Shown here piece after piece: positions 33,738-43,642 of a DNA stretch of 64,000 nucleotides; the first letter of the stretch is position 1; each line of letters opens with the position of its first letter. The DNA is taken from positions 1 through 64,000 of the forward strand of contig CAWUIM010000007.1 of the NCBI GenBank assembly GCA_963922595.1. Reading direction: 5' to 3'. This DNA comes from JAJFFW01 sp963922595. Lineage in GTDB: Bacteria > Pseudomonadota > Alphaproteobacteria > Caulobacterales > Parvularculaceae. The translations under genes and the position numbers were made by a program. A model generated the notes under the pieces. It saw only the letters and a program-made list of their open reading frames with translations, did no database searches and had not been told where the DNA came from.

Positions 33738-34688
33738 ATGAGCTGGCTCTCGAACATTACGCCCCCTGGCATCAAGAATCTCCTGAAACGTCAGGACGAT
33801 AACGCCGACAATCTGTGGGTGAAGTGCGGCGGTTGCGGCGACATGATTTTTCATCGCGACCTCGAAACGTCCCAGAAGGTTTGTCCGTCTTGCGACCACC
33901 ACATGAAATTGTCCGTGGAAGAGCGGATGAAGTCGATTTTCGATCACGGCGCCTACGAAAAAATTGAGACGCCGGAACCCCCGTCCGATCCGTTGAAATT
34001 CAAGGACGAGAAAAAATACATCGACCGGCTCAAAGACAATCGCAAACGGTCCGGCGAGCAGGATGCGATGCGCGTAGCGGCGGGCGCCCTCGACGGCGCA
34101 CCGCTCGTGGTCGCGGTTCAGAATTTTGGCTTTATGGGTGGCTCCATGGGCATGGCGCTCGGCGAGGCGATCATCAAAGCAGCGGAAGAAGCGATCGCGC
34201 GCAATGCGCCGCTTGTGCTCTTTTCCGCGTCTGGCGGCGCCCGCATGCAGGAAGGCATCTTGTCGTTGATGCAGATGCCGCGCTCAACCATCGCCGTTCA
34301 AATGATGAATGAGGCGAAGTTGCCCTATGTCGTGGTGTTGACCCATCCAACCACAGGCGGCGTCACGGCTTCCTACGCCATGCTGGGCGACGCGCATATC
34401 GCGGAACCGGGCGCCTTGATCGGGTTCGCGGGCCCGCGCGTGATTGAACAGACCATTCGCGAAAAATTGCCTGAAGGCTTTCAGCGGGCGGAATTTCTGC
34501 AGGAAAAGGGCATGGTCGACATGGTCGTCCATCGCCACAAGTTGCGCGAGACGCTTTCCTCGCTCTTGCGTGTCCTGACCAAAGGCGGCGCTGCGGCGAA
34601 GCCGGCGCCGGTCCTCGTTCCGGTTGAAGAGACGACTGAACCCGCGCCAGCGGAAGAAGACGTCGCACTCGACAAAGCTGCGGAGTAA
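33738..34688 (+). CDS. accD: acetyl-CoA carboxylase carboxyltransferase subunit beta
   Basis: A 316-residue subunit of acetyl-CoA carboxylase, the first step of fatty acid synthesis. The N-terminal zinc ribbon has Cys30, Cys33, Cys49 and Cys52; the crotonase-fold carboxyltransferase domain shows FSASGGARMQEG, THPTTGGVTASYAMLGD and FAGPRVIEQT. A Pro/Ala/Glu-rich tail of about 30 residues ends the protein. GGAAGGAA precedes ATG 33738. It follows trpA directly, as in most alphaproteobacteria. Confidence 0.97.
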   Translation: MSWLSNITPPGIKNLLKRQDDNADNLWVKCGGCGDMIFHRDLETSQKVCPSCDHHMKLSVEERMKSIFDHGAYEKIETPEPPSDPLKFKDEKKYIDRLKDNRKRSGEQDAMRVAAGALDGAPLVVAVQNFGFMGGSMGMALGEAIIKAAEEAIARNAPLVLFSASGGARMQEGILSLMQMPRSTIAVQMMNEAKLPYVVVLTHPTTGGVTASYAMLGDAHIAEPGALIGFAGPRVIEQTIREKLPEGFQRAEFLQEKGMVDMVVHRHKLRETLSSLLRVLTKGGAAAKPAPVLVPVEETTEPAPAEEDVALDKAAE

Positions 34689-34748
34689 CGACCGCTGTCT
34701 ACACAAAACGAGGCGCCCGCAACGCCGTCCATTGATCTCAACGCTGTT

Positions 34749-36014
34749 ATGAACGCGATTGCGGCGCGCCGTCCGTCGCTGATCGACCTTGGGCTCGCGC
34801 GCGTTGAAGAGGCGCTTGGCGCGCTTGGCGATCCGCACCGGCGCTTGCCGCCAGTCCTGCACGTGGCTGGCACGAACGGCAAAGGCTCAACCATCGCCTA
34901 TATGAAGGCGATGCTCGAAGCGGCGGGCGCGCGACCCCATGTTTTCACCTCCCCGCATCTCGTTCGATTTAATGAACGCATCGTGCTCGCCGGTGAGATG
35001 ATTTCCGACGCCGCGCTTGCTGATGTGATGACGCGCGTTGATGAGGCGGTCGGCCCGGACGCATTGACTTTCTTCGAGACGATCACGTGCGCCGCTTTTC
35101 TCGCCTTTGCTGAAACGCCTGCCGACTATCTCTTGCTGGAGGTTGGTCTCGGCGGCCGGCTTGACGCAACAAACGTGATAGACGCGCCGCTTGCGAGCGT
35201 CATTACGCCCATTGCGCTCGACCATCAGCAGTTTCTGGGCGCGGATCTCGCGAGCATCGCCCGTGAAAAAGCCGGCATCTTCAAACGTGGCGCGCCTGCC
35301 GTTATTGGCCCTCAGACGCCTGAATCAATGACGGCTCTTGAAGCTTGCGCCGGCGTCGCAGGCTCTAAACCCTTTGTGTACGGATCCGATTGGACTGTGT
35401 TCGCTGAACAAGGGCGTCTCGTCTATCAGGACCATGACGGCCTTCGCGATCTCGCGGCGCCGCGCCTTCTAGGCGCTCACCAGATCATGAACGCTGGCCT
35501 CGCGGTGGCGGCGCTAAAAGCGTCGTCGCTTGGCCTTGGCGACGAAGTTTTGTCCATGGGCGTTGTGAACGCTTATTGGCCGGCGCGGCTCCAGCGCTTG
35601 ACAAAAGGCCCGCTTGTGACGGCTGCCGGTGAGGGCGCAGAGATTTGGCTCGATGGGGGGCATAATCCGCATGCCGCGCGTGCGGTGGCGGCGGCGTTTT
35701 CCGATCTTGAGGAACGGTCCGGCGCACGTCTGGTGCTCATCGCCGGTTTGCAGGCCAATAAAGATGCGAAAGGTTATTTCGCCGCTTTTGAAGGCCTGGC
35801 GTCAAAGGTTTATGCGGTGACGGCAGCGCACAAAGCTGCTGCGCCCGCCGCCAATATCGCCGGGGCGGCGCGCGCCGCGCGCCTCAATGCAACGACAAGC
35901 CCGTCGGTTGCTGACGCGATTGCAGCGGCGAGATCCGAGAATGAGGAGTCGCTTAGAATTTTAATTTGCGGCTCGCTCTATCTCGCTGGCGAGGTGCTTG
36001 CTGAAAACAGTTAG
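34749..36014 (+). CDS. folC: dihydrofolate/folylpolyglutamate synthase
   Basis: A 421-residue Mur-ligase-like enzyme that adds glutate residues to folates (glutamate chain extension). Visible are the P-loop AGTNGKGSTIAYMK, FTSPHLVRFNERI, LEVGLGGRLDATN, DHQQFLG and the C-terminal DGGHNPHAA. ATG at 34749 is the first ATG, but the frame is open back to the accD stop and the 20 codons between encode a plausible N-terminal extension (SIDLNAVMNAIAARRP), so a CTG start at 34695 is possible. The end overlaps trxA tail to tail by four bases. Confidence 0.95.
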   Translation: MNAIAARRPSLIDLGLARVEEALGALGDPHRRLPPVLHVAGTNGKGSTIAYMKAMLEAAGARPHVFTSPHLVRFNERIVLAGEMISDAALADVMTRVDEAVGPDALTFFETITCAAFLAFAETPADYLLLEVGLGGRLDATNVIDAPLASVITPIALDHQQFLGADLASIAREKAGIFKRGAPAVIGPQTPESMTALEACAGVAGSKPFVYGSDWTVFAEQGRLVYQDHDGLRDLAAPRLLGAHQIMNAGLAVAALKASSLGLGDEVLSMGVVNAYWPARLQRLTKGPLVTAAGEGAEIWLDGGHNPHAARAVAAAFSDLEERSGARLVLIAGLQANKDAKGYFAAFEGLASKVYAVTAAHKAAAPAANIAGAARAARLNATTSPSVADAIAAARSENEESLRILICGSLYLAGEVLAENS

Positions 36015-36358
36015 GCTGACGCTGCACTTGTGGCTGCGTCAATCTCAGATTTGATCCAGGCGTCGATCGCAGATTTCGGATATGCGCCAACTTTGGTGGC
36101 TTTCAGTTCACCATTTTCGAAAATCATCAGTGTGGGGATTCCACGAACACCGAACTTGCCTGGCGTTTCCGGACTTTCGTCAATATTGACCTTGGCGATG
36201 GTCAATGCGTCGGCGTAATCGGCGGACAATTCTTCGAGCGCCGGGCCAATCTGTTTGCAGGGGCCGCACCATTCCGCCCAGAAATCAACGAGCACGGGTT
36301 TGTCGGACTTAAGGACATCGTTTTCAAACGATGCGTCTGTGACTGCTTTCGTCGCCAT
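36011..36358 (-). CDS. trxA: thioredoxin
   Basis: A 115-residue cytoplasmic disulfide reductase with the active site WCGPC at 30-34 and the cis-proline loop GIPTLMIF. The fold is complete, with a short Ala/Ser tail. GAGGAG lies ahead of the ATG. It is downstream of addA, here with 87 bases between, in the order addB-addA-trxA common to alphaproteobacteria. Confidence 0.97.
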   Translation of the reverse strand: MATKAVTDASFENDVLKSDKPVLVDFWAEWCGPCKQIGPALEELSADYADALTIAKVNIDESPETPGKFGVRGIPTLMIFENGELKATKVGAYPKSAIDAWIKSEIDAATSAASA

Positions 36359-36445
36359 TTGTCTTACTCCTCGCCGAAGCGGCGGTTGCGGCCGGGGGCC
36401 AATTCGAACGCCAAAGATAGGCCGCCGCAGCCGATCTTCAAGCCA

Positions 36446-39400
36446 TTATGCGCACAAGCGCGCGAAAGCGTGATCGAGTAATGCGTCGGGCAGGGGCATC
36501 AGCGTTGCTTCAAAGGTCCATAGAAGCGCTGAATCGATCCGCTTACCAGGATAAATCTCTCTTAGGAGTGCGCGATAGGCCGCCATCTGCGCGAGGTAAC
36601 TCGCTGCTACGTCTTCCGGCCGCGCAGGCGGCGGGCGATTGGTTTTGTAATCAACAACGAGGACCCGCGTCTCCGTCACCAGGAGGCGGTCAATCTGGCC
36701 AGAGATGATCTGATCGCCGCGCAATCCCATAGGCGCGCCGGCGATGGAAACTTCCGCTCGGCCTTCGGGTGCGAACACGTCGGCGAATGTGGGTTCGCTC
36801 AGAACGGCCATCACTTCGTTGCGCCAACGCTCCTGTTCCGCTGCGTCAATATCGGGAGCAAGCTTTTGAAGGAGGCGCGCGGCGGCCTCCTTGCGCGCCT
36901 CGTGCGGCAGGTCAGGTAATAGTTCAAGCAGCCGATGGAGAACGCGACCCCGAAAATAAGGATCGCCCCCGGCGAGCGGTGCATAAACGGCCGGTTCCGC
37001 CGACGCCTCGGCGTCATCGGCGAGTTTTGAGGGCGACAAACGCAAAATCGGCTGTTCGACGGGCGCGCGCGCGCCGAACCAGTCGGGTGCTTCCGGCGGC
37101 GCGGACGGCGCATCGGACTGCTTTTTCTTGACCTTCTTTGTTTGCGGACATTCAACTGACAAGACGTCGCCGGCCCAGCCGGAATGAGCTTCGGATTGAA
37201 CATCTTTCAGTCGCGCAAAGGCGTCCTCTGCGAGCGCGTACCAGCTTTTTTCCGCAGTCGGTTTCTTCTGGCGGTTCTTGCTGTTTTTGTCTTCGACTCC
37301 GCAAATGTAGAGCCGGTCGCGCGCACGGGTCGCCGCCACATAGAGAAGCCGTCTGTACTCTTCGTATTTTTCGCGTTTCGCCTCGTCATAGAGCGCTTGA
37401 ACGGCGACGCAAGCGTCTTGTTTGACACGGCACAGGACAGGAATGTCGGCGGCGAGCTTTTCTGAAGGCGCAGGCAAGACCGAACCGGTTTTGGTGTTCG
37501 GCGGCTTGTGGGCGTCGAGAAGAAAAACGATATCGCCTTCAAGCCCTTTTGCGCCGTGGACTGTCATCACCCTCACGGCGTCGCTCGCCTGTTCAAGCTC
37601 GCGCTTGATCTCGCCGGCGTTTTTCTCCGCCCACGAAACAAAGCCTTGGAGGTTGCGCGGATGAACCGCTTCATAGTCCAGCGCCTGGCGCAGGAATTCG
37701 TCGATCGGCTCGCGGCTTGCGTCGCTGAGGCGGCCGTAGAGACGTGTGCGGCCTGACGGCGCGCCGCTTTCCAGAATATGGCTGAAGAAGGCGTAGGCGC
37801 CTTCCTTTTGGGCTATGCGCCTGGCTACGCTGATCTCATCTACGGCCTGCGTCCATGCGCGGCGCTCACGAGCGCGCTTTTGCAATGTGCGCCACAGGCT
37901 GTGTTTGCGGTCATAGGCGAGATCAAAGAGGTCGGCGTCATTAAGTCCGAAAAAAGGGCTCTTTAAAATTTCGGCGAGCGACAGGTCGTCTTCGTCGAGT
38001 AAGACGCAACGCGCATAGGCGAGGAGGTCCTCCACCGCCGGGTCTTCAAGCAGCTTCAGCCGATCGGCGCCGGCGACGGGCACGCCGCTGCGCGCAAGCG
38101 CATTAATCATCTGATGGAAGAGCGGACCCCGGCTTTGAACGAGTATGATGATGTCGCCCGCCTCAACTGCACGGGCGCGCGATTGAAGCGTCTCGGCGCC
38201 GATCCATGCCTTGATCTCAGCTGCGATATGCCCGCAGAGAACCGCCGTCGGATTATCTTCGCTAACAGCATCAACCGGCGCGTCCCAGGCCTTTGTTTCT
38301 TTCTTGTCAGGCTTCGGGGTCAGCGGCCACAACTCAACGCGCCCTGCCTCGCCTGCACGATTGACGCCGTGGCGCAACGTTTCGTCTGCGACGCCTTCCA
38401 GCGCTTGCTTGTCGGCGAAGAGCGCGTCCACAAATGCTAACACCGGCGCTGTCGTCCGAAACGATAGCGTGAGGGGCACATTTTCAAATGCGTGGTCGGC
38501 GGCGGCGATGCGCTTGCCGAGGTCGGCCTGTTTGGCGTTGAATAATCCCGCGTCTGCGCCCTGAAAGGAATAGATCGATTGTTTCTTGTCGCCGACAGCG
38601 AAGAACGTGCGCCCGTCCGAGCGCGCTCCGGCGCCGGCGAAGAACTCTGTAAGCGGCCCTTCCACAATGTCCCATTGGCCGGGGCTCGTGTCCTGCGCTT
38701 CGTCGAGGAGAATATGGTCGAGCCCAGCGTCAAGCTTGTACATGACCCAGGCGTTACGCTCCCTGTCGGCGAGCAAAGCGTTGGCGGCGATGATCAAATC
38801 GTCATAGTCGAGGCCTGCGCGCTGTTCCTTGAGATTTGCGTAGTGCGATAAGGCGGCGTCAATGAGCGTGAGGAAATTCGCCGTATCGCGATAGATTGCG
38901 ACCGACTTCAGCGTATTGATCTGCTCGTAGAAACGCGCTTGTGCATCTGTTAGCGCGTCATTGAGTGTGGGATCGATTTTCTTAACTGTTGCGTCGCAGA
39001 GTTTGTCGCGCAGCGTATCACTTTCTGTGAGAAAGTAAGTGCGAACGGCGGCGACGGCGTCTGCAGGTGATGCTGCATTGGCGTATGCCGTCAGTTGGTT
39101 TTCGGCGTACTTCTTCGCTGTCTTCCCGCCTTGCGCCAAAGCCTCGCGGGCGCGCGCCATCAGACCGCGGTCAAGGCTTGCCGCGATTCGCTCGATCACG
39201 GCCTCCTCCGTGTCCGCCGGGTTAACGCCAAGAAGGCGCGCGACTTCTTCGCACGCCGCTTCCAGCGCGCCGGGTCTTGCAAATAGAGCGTGCAGGTTCT
39301 GGCGTGCAAGCAATGGCGTCTTCAACGCGTCACGCAATGCGTCCGGCGCAAATCTCTCGGTTAAGCGCGTCAGCGCAACATGGACGGCGCCGCTCTTGCC

Positions 39401-39904
39401 CTCATTACCGAGCCCGTCAATCGCCTGGCCCGCCATCGCCGCCGCGGCGTCGTCTTCCAGAACCGTAAACCCCGGCGTGACGCCTGCTTCCAGAGGAAAC
39501 CGTTTCAGAACGCTTTCGCAGAAGGAATGGATCGTCTGAATCTTTAGCCCGCCAGGCGTTTCGATCGCCCGCGCAAACAGGCGCCGCGCCTCCGCGAGTT
39601 TTTCCGGCGTCCGGTTCTTCCGGCCGCCTTCGAGCGCGTCCAGCGCTTCGTTGAGGTCCTTGTCGTCGGCCAGCGACCATTCGCCGAGTAAATTATAGAG
39701 ACGCCCAGCCATTTCTGCGGCGGCCGCTTTCGTGAAGGTAATGCAGAGAACTTTCGCCGGATCGACCTTATCCAGAAGAAGTCGCGCCACCCGGTCCGTC
39801 AGTACACGCGTCTTCCCGGCGCCTGCGTTCGCGGAAACAAATGCAGAGCGCGCCGGCGCCGCCGCACGGCGTTGGTTCTCGACCGTTTCCTCAAACGGGG
39901 TCAC
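36446..39904 (-). CDS. addA: double-strand break repair helicase AddA
   Basis: A 1152-residue UvrD-like helicase-nuclease, one of two subunits of the AddAB complex that processes broken DNA ends for recombination (RecBCD equivalent). Walker A is ANAGAGKT near 25-32; LDEAQDTS is the DEAD-box equivalent, TVHGAKGLE and YVAATRARDRLY are motifs V and VI. The C-terminal nuclease shows VLVVDYKTNRPP. GTG at 39904 is nine bases from GAGG, while ATG at 39913 touches it, so GTG is preferred. It overlaps the end of addB by 14 bases. Confidence 0.94.
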   Translation of the reverse strand: MTPFEETVENQRRAAAPARSAFVSANAGAGKTRVLTDRVARLLLDKVDPAKVLCITFTKAAAAEMAGRLYNLLGEWSLADDKDLNEALDALEGGRKNRTPEKLAEARRLFARAIETPGGLKIQTIHSFCESVLKRFPLEAGVTPGFTVLEDDAAAAMAGQAIDGLGNEGKSGAVHVALTRLTERFAPDALRDALKTPLLARQNLHALFARPGALEAACEEVARLLGVNPADTEEAVIERIAASLDRGLMARAREALAQGGKTAKKYAENQLTAYANAASPADAVAAVRTYFLTESDTLRDKLCDATVKKIDPTLNDALTDAQARFYEQINTLKSVAIYRDTANFLTLIDAALSHYANLKEQRAGLDYDDLIIAANALLADRERNAWVMYKLDAGLDHILLDEAQDTSPGQWDIVEGPLTEFFAGAGARSDGRTFFAVGDKKQSIYSFQGADAGLFNAKQADLGKRIAAADHAFENVPLTLSFRTTAPVLAFVDALFADKQALEGVADETLRHGVNRAGEAGRVELWPLTPKPDKKETKAWDAPVDAVSEDNPTAVLCGHIAAEIKAWIGAETLQSRARAVEAGDIIILVQSRGPLFHQMINALARSGVPVAGADRLKLLEDPAVEDLLAYARCVLLDEDDLSLAEILKSPFFGLNDADLFDLAYDRKHSLWRTLQKRARERRAWTQAVDEISVARRIAQKEGAYAFFSHILESGAPSGRTRLYGRLSDASREPIDEFLRQALDYEAVHPRNLQGFVSWAEKNAGEIKRELEQASDAVRVMTVHGAKGLEGDIVFLLDAHKPPNTKTGSVLPAPSEKLAADIPVLCRVKQDACVAVQALYDEAKREKYEEYRRLLYVAATRARDRLYICGVEDKNSKNRQKKPTAEKSWYALAEDAFARLKDVQSEAHSGWAGDVLSVECPQTKKVKKKQSDAPSAPPEAPDWFGARAPVEQPILRLSPSKLADDAEASAEPAVYAPLAGGDPYFRGRVLHRLLELLPDLPHEARKEAAARLLQKLAPDIDAAEQERWRNEVMAVLSEPTFADVFAPEGRAEVSIAGAPMGLRGDQIISGQIDRLLVTETRVLVVDYKTNRPPPARPEDVAASYLAQMAAYRALLREIYPGKRIDSALLWTFEATLMPLPDALLDHAFARLCA

Positions 39905-42899
39905 TGGGCCCATCCTCTTCGTTGCGCCATTCGCGGCGGCGCGCGAGTTGGTCAAAGTCGCCATATACGTCCACAAACTCCGCGCGCGGCTGCGATAGAT
40001 ACGCGGTGTCTGGATCAGCATAATGGGCGATGATTTTTTCAAACCCGTCGTGCGCGTCATTCACCGCTTTTTCAGCCTCTGCGTCTTCGGCGGAAAGCGT
40101 GTTTTCCTCGTCCTTGTCTTTGCGGAGGAGAAAGCGAAGATACTGGAAACTTTTGACACCGCGCGCATCGATCCCGTCGAAGCCGCCTTCGCGCGCGATT
40201 AGCGCCGTTAAGGGGAGCTGCGGGCTGAATTCGCTTTTGATCTGTTTCAGAGACGGTATGGATTTTGACTTGTAATCGTAGATATCAACAAAGCCGTCGG
40301 GGTGGAGGTCAATGCGGTCGGCGCGCGCTTTAAGCGTGAATGGCGCGCCGGCGATTTCGTGAGTCCAGGCGCCTTCGGTCTCCACAAAAACAGTGGGCCC
40401 AGCCTTTAGACTGGACGCATGAAACGCCTCGAACCAGCGCAAAGTGTCCGTCACATGAGCGCGCCAGAAAGCGTCTTCTTTTTGCGTATACCCAAATTGT
40501 GGCGCAGCCTCATCAAACAGCGTTGTAAGTATCGCCCCTGCGTTGTCGGGCGAACAACTGGGATACTGCTTGGCGAATCCCTCAAAGACTTTGTGAAAAA
40601 GACTGCCGAGGTGTCGCGCGTCGAAGTCCTGGCTGAGGGCGTCGAGCTTGCGCAATTTCAAGATTTGGCTGGCGTAAACCCCATAAGGGTCGCGCAATAG
40701 AGCCCCGATGCGCGTGACAAAGAGCGAAGTGGGACGCGCCTCGACAGGCGGTGCGAAGTTTGGCGCCGTCGCTGGGCGCACCGCCGCAGGTTTGTTTAGA
40801 AGAAAGGCGAAGTGGGCATATTTTTTTGTTTGATCCGTGTGCTTGATTGCGTCTCCGCCTGTGAGGATATTGCGTAAACGGAGCAACCACCGTGAGGGCT
40901 TGGTTGGCTTCCCGCCGGCGCGCGCCGCGCGTGTTAGGGCGACACGTCGGCTAGAAGCCAGTTGCGCGAAGTCGTGGGCGGCCAGTCCAATCCGTCTTTC
41001 AGGAGAAGGCAGGCCGATATCCTTGCGCATGGGGCGCGACAGGAACGGATCAACCGCCGCCTCGCTCGGCCAGACGCCTTCATTAAGACCGCCCAGAATA
41101 ACGAGGTCAGCGGACTGCAGACGTGCTTCCAGCGGCCCCAAAATCGACAGGCGCGGATGCGCCGGTGTTCGGCGGCGCACCGTGGCGGCCGATATGAGTT
41201 GGGCGAAAATCTCCGGATACTGCGCGCCGGGCGCAGCGACGGCGCTCACCACCGGCTTTAGATCCGCCAAAAGAGCGGCGCCGGTCTCGCCGTCTTCGCC
41301 CACCCAGAGCGCCGCCGTTCCCGGCTCGTTGGGCCGCGCGGCGAGCGCTTCAGCGCAAGCAATATGGGCGCTGAAGACATCCTGAAAAGTTGCATTTGGC
41401 GTTGTTGGCTGAAACCGCTCGGCCCGTTCAAGCGCATCGCAGATCGGCGCTAAAGTCTCGGTGCGCCCCGACTGCGCCGCGCGCTCCCTGACGCCCGCAG
41501 CCCCAGGTTTGCCTGGCGCGAGCCCGCGCAGCGCTCGATCGAGCTGGTTCACACGCTGCGCTTTTTCGGTGTCGTCGAGACTGAAGCGGCAGAGCGGGTG
41601 GCGCGCCATCGCCATCAACTTGACCGGATCGGCTCGGTCATGAAGCCACTCGGCCACTAACCGAAGATAGAGCCCACACGGACTATTATGAAAGGGGATG
41701 CCGGCGGAATCGTCTATCATCACGCCCCAACGCCGCATCTTTGCCCCCACACGCCGCGACAAGTCCCTGTCCGGGGTGACGAGCATGGCCGTGGCGTCGG
41801 GCGCCTCCAGCGTTTCACGCATCATAAGCGCGATCGTCGTCGCTTCTTCCTCTTCGTCAGCCGCATCAATGAGCGCAAGGTCTTCTGTCGCGGCCTCTAG
41901 GTGCGGATCGTCACGCGCCGCCTCTTCGATCAACGCGCGCCAATCGTCTGTGGCGTTAGCAGGACGTAACGCCATGGAGATCAAAGTTCGACGCGGATTG
42001 CGCGCTTCGCCAACAGGCCAAGATCGGACTTCCGGCGCGGCGTAGCCAATCTCTTCCATCAGCGCCTTCAACCCCGCCTGCGGATGCGGATCGTCAATCT
42101 CGGCCCAGCCCTTTTCCGCCGCGAGATCAGTGTCGAGACCCGGCAAAACAATCGCGCCCTTTTCAAAGGACGCGACCGTTTTCATGAGTTGCGCCACAGA
42201 TGGCGCAGACCCCGTGGTGCCGGCGATAATGACAGGATAATTCGGCGGTTCGGCGGACCACTGGGTGCGTTTCGCGTTGATCAAGCGTACGCGCCGGTCC
42301 GCCGGATCTAGCTTTCCGATCGCCGCCAGATGCGCCGGCCAGGCCTTGGTGACGATATCAAGAAACGTGAGCGACTCATTCCAGTGCGCAGCGAACCGCT
42401 CCGGAACCACATCACGAAGTTTATCGAATGGTATTTCCTCCGTATAAAAAGAATCGAGGAGCTTCGCCAATTCTCCCGCGGCGCGGAGAGCGGCCGGCCA
42501 GTTTTCCTGGCCGGCGAAGGCCCGGTCTTTTGCCGCGACGAGTTGCGCAAGGGTGAGCTTTCGCTCTATGGCGCTGACGGCCGGCGGCAAGGAAATTTCC
42601 GCTTCATTATCGCCTCTGAAGAGTCCAGCGTCGTCGTCGATATCGCCGAGCGCTTCGATGCGCGGCAACAAGACGGCGCGAACACCCCCTTCCATTGCGG
42701 TTTTTTGAAACGCCTCGCCAAGCGCCCGTACAGCGCGGCGGGTGGGGACGAATATGCGCATATCGGCAAGCCCGACGGGATCGCCGCCCGTAGCGTCGGC
42801 GAGCCCAGCCGCAAGATCGGTTAGAAACGGACGTCCGGCTGCGATCGAAAAAATGCGCGGCGTCGCGGTATTCAGGAACGAGCGTGCGGGTTCCGCCAT
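39891..42899 (-). CDS. addB: double-strand break repair protein AddB
   Basis: A 1002-residue partner of AddA. The N-terminal half is an inactivated helicase-like region (FSIAAGRPFLTDLAAGL in place of a full Walker A), and the C-terminus holds a PD-(D/E)xK nuclease with VDIYDYKSKS. ATG at 42899 overlaps the murU stop (TGATG), which fixes the start. The gene lies in tsaE-amgK-murU-addB-addA, a standard alphaproteobacterial run. Confidence 0.94.
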   Translation of the reverse strand: MAEPARSFLNTATPRIFSIAAGRPFLTDLAAGLADATGGDPVGLADMRIFVPTRRAVRALGEAFQKTAMEGGVRAVLLPRIEALGDIDDDAGLFRGDNEAEISLPPAVSAIERKLTLAQLVAAKDRAFAGQENWPAALRAAGELAKLLDSFYTEEIPFDKLRDVVPERFAAHWNESLTFLDIVTKAWPAHLAAIGKLDPADRRVRLINAKRTQWSAEPPNYPVIIAGTTGSAPSVAQLMKTVASFEKGAIVLPGLDTDLAAEKGWAEIDDPHPQAGLKALMEEIGYAAPEVRSWPVGEARNPRRTLISMALRPANATDDWRALIEEAARDDPHLEAATEDLALIDAADEEEEATTIALMMRETLEAPDATAMLVTPDRDLSRRVGAKMRRWGVMIDDSAGIPFHNSPCGLYLRLVAEWLHDRADPVKLMAMARHPLCRFSLDDTEKAQRVNQLDRALRGLAPGKPGAAGVRERAAQSGRTETLAPICDALERAERFQPTTPNATFQDVFSAHIACAEALAARPNEPGTAALWVGEDGETGAALLADLKPVVSAVAAPGAQYPEIFAQLISAATVRRRTPAHPRLSILGPLEARLQSADLVILGGLNEGVWPSEAAVDPFLSRPMRKDIGLPSPERRIGLAAHDFAQLASSRRVALTRAARAGGKPTKPSRWLLRLRNILTGGDAIKHTDQTKKYAHFAFLLNKPAAVRPATAPNFAPPVEARPTSLFVTRIGALLRDPYGVYASQILKLRKLDALSQDFDARHLGSLFHKVFEGFAKQYPSCSPDNAGAILTTLFDEAAPQFGYTQKEDAFWRAHVTDTLRWFEAFHASSLKAGPTVFVETEGAWTHEIAGAPFTLKARADRIDLHPDGFVDIYDYKSKSIPSLKQIKSEFSPQLPLTALIAREGGFDGIDARGVKSFQYLRFLLRKDKDEENTLSAEDAEAEKAVNDAHDGFEKIIAHYADPDTAYLSQPRAEFVDVYGDFDQLARRREWRNEEDGPSDPV

Positions 42900-43642
42900 C
42901 AGCAATCCGCATCGCGCCGCAGCCGCGCCTCGGCGGCGGCGAGCCCGTCCGGATCACCCACATGCATCCAGAAACCTTCATGGACGCAACCGAAGAGCCG
43001 CCCTTCCTCAAGCGCGCGGTCCCATAGACGCTTGGTGGAAAATGGCCCCTCCGGTGCATCGTCAAGAAGCATAGGCTTGATGATTTGCAGGCCGGTGAAC
43101 ACGAAAGGCGCATGCGCGGCGCGTCGGAAATCAATCCGGCCGTCGCCGGTCAGGGTGAAGTCGCCGACGCCGCTGTAACCGCTTGTCTCTGCGATCGGTG
43201 AGAGAAGCAATAGTGCGTCCATTTCTTCCGGGTTCCAGTGCGCATGCAGATTGGCGCAAGCGTCCGTATCCGGCGCATCGAGCAGAATAGCGTCGGTGTT
43301 TGTGCAAAAAATTGCGTCGCCGTGAAAATGACCGCGCGCTTTTTTCAAACCGCCGCCGGTTTCCAACAGTTGGCTTCGTTCGTCGGAGATAATAATTTCC
43401 GGGCGCTGTCTTCGTAACACATGATCTTCGATCATGTTAGCGAGATAGTGGACATTGACGACGGCGCTGGCCAGCCCTGCCTCGGCGAAGCGGTCAAGCG
43501 CATAATCAATGAGCGGCTTTCCCGCGACCGGGATCAGCGGTTTTGGGCGGTCGTCCGTAAGCGGACGCATGCGCGTGCCGAGACCGGCGGCAAGCACCAT
43601 GGCGGTTGTGATTTTTGAGGCATTTGAGCTCTTGATTGTCAC
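42899..43642 (-). CDS. murU: nucleotidyltransferase, N-acetylmuramate-1-phosphate uridylyltransferase type
   Basis: A 247-residue nucleotidyltransferase. The signature AAGLGTRMRPLTDDRPKPLIPV at residues 18-38 binds the nucleotide, and TNTDAIL supplies a metal-binding Asp. Next to an AmgK-type kinase the likely product is UDP-MurNAc, made during cell-wall sugar recycling that bypasses de novo synthesis. GTG at 43642 overlaps the amgK stop by GTGA. Related sugar-1-phosphate transferases look alike, so the substrate rests on context. Confidence 0.87.
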   Translation of the reverse strand: MTIKSSNASKITTAMVLAAGLGTRMRPLTDDRPKPLIPVAGKPLIDYALDRFAEAGLASAVVNVHYLANMIEDHVLRRQRPEIIISDERSQLLETGGGLKKARGHFHGDAIFCTNTDAILLDAPDTDACANLHAHWNPEEMDALLLLSPIAETSGYSGVGDFTLTGDGRIDFRRAAHAPFVFTGLQIIKPMLLDDAPEGPFSTKRLWDRALEEGRLFGCVHEGFWMHVGDPDGLAAAEARLRRDADC

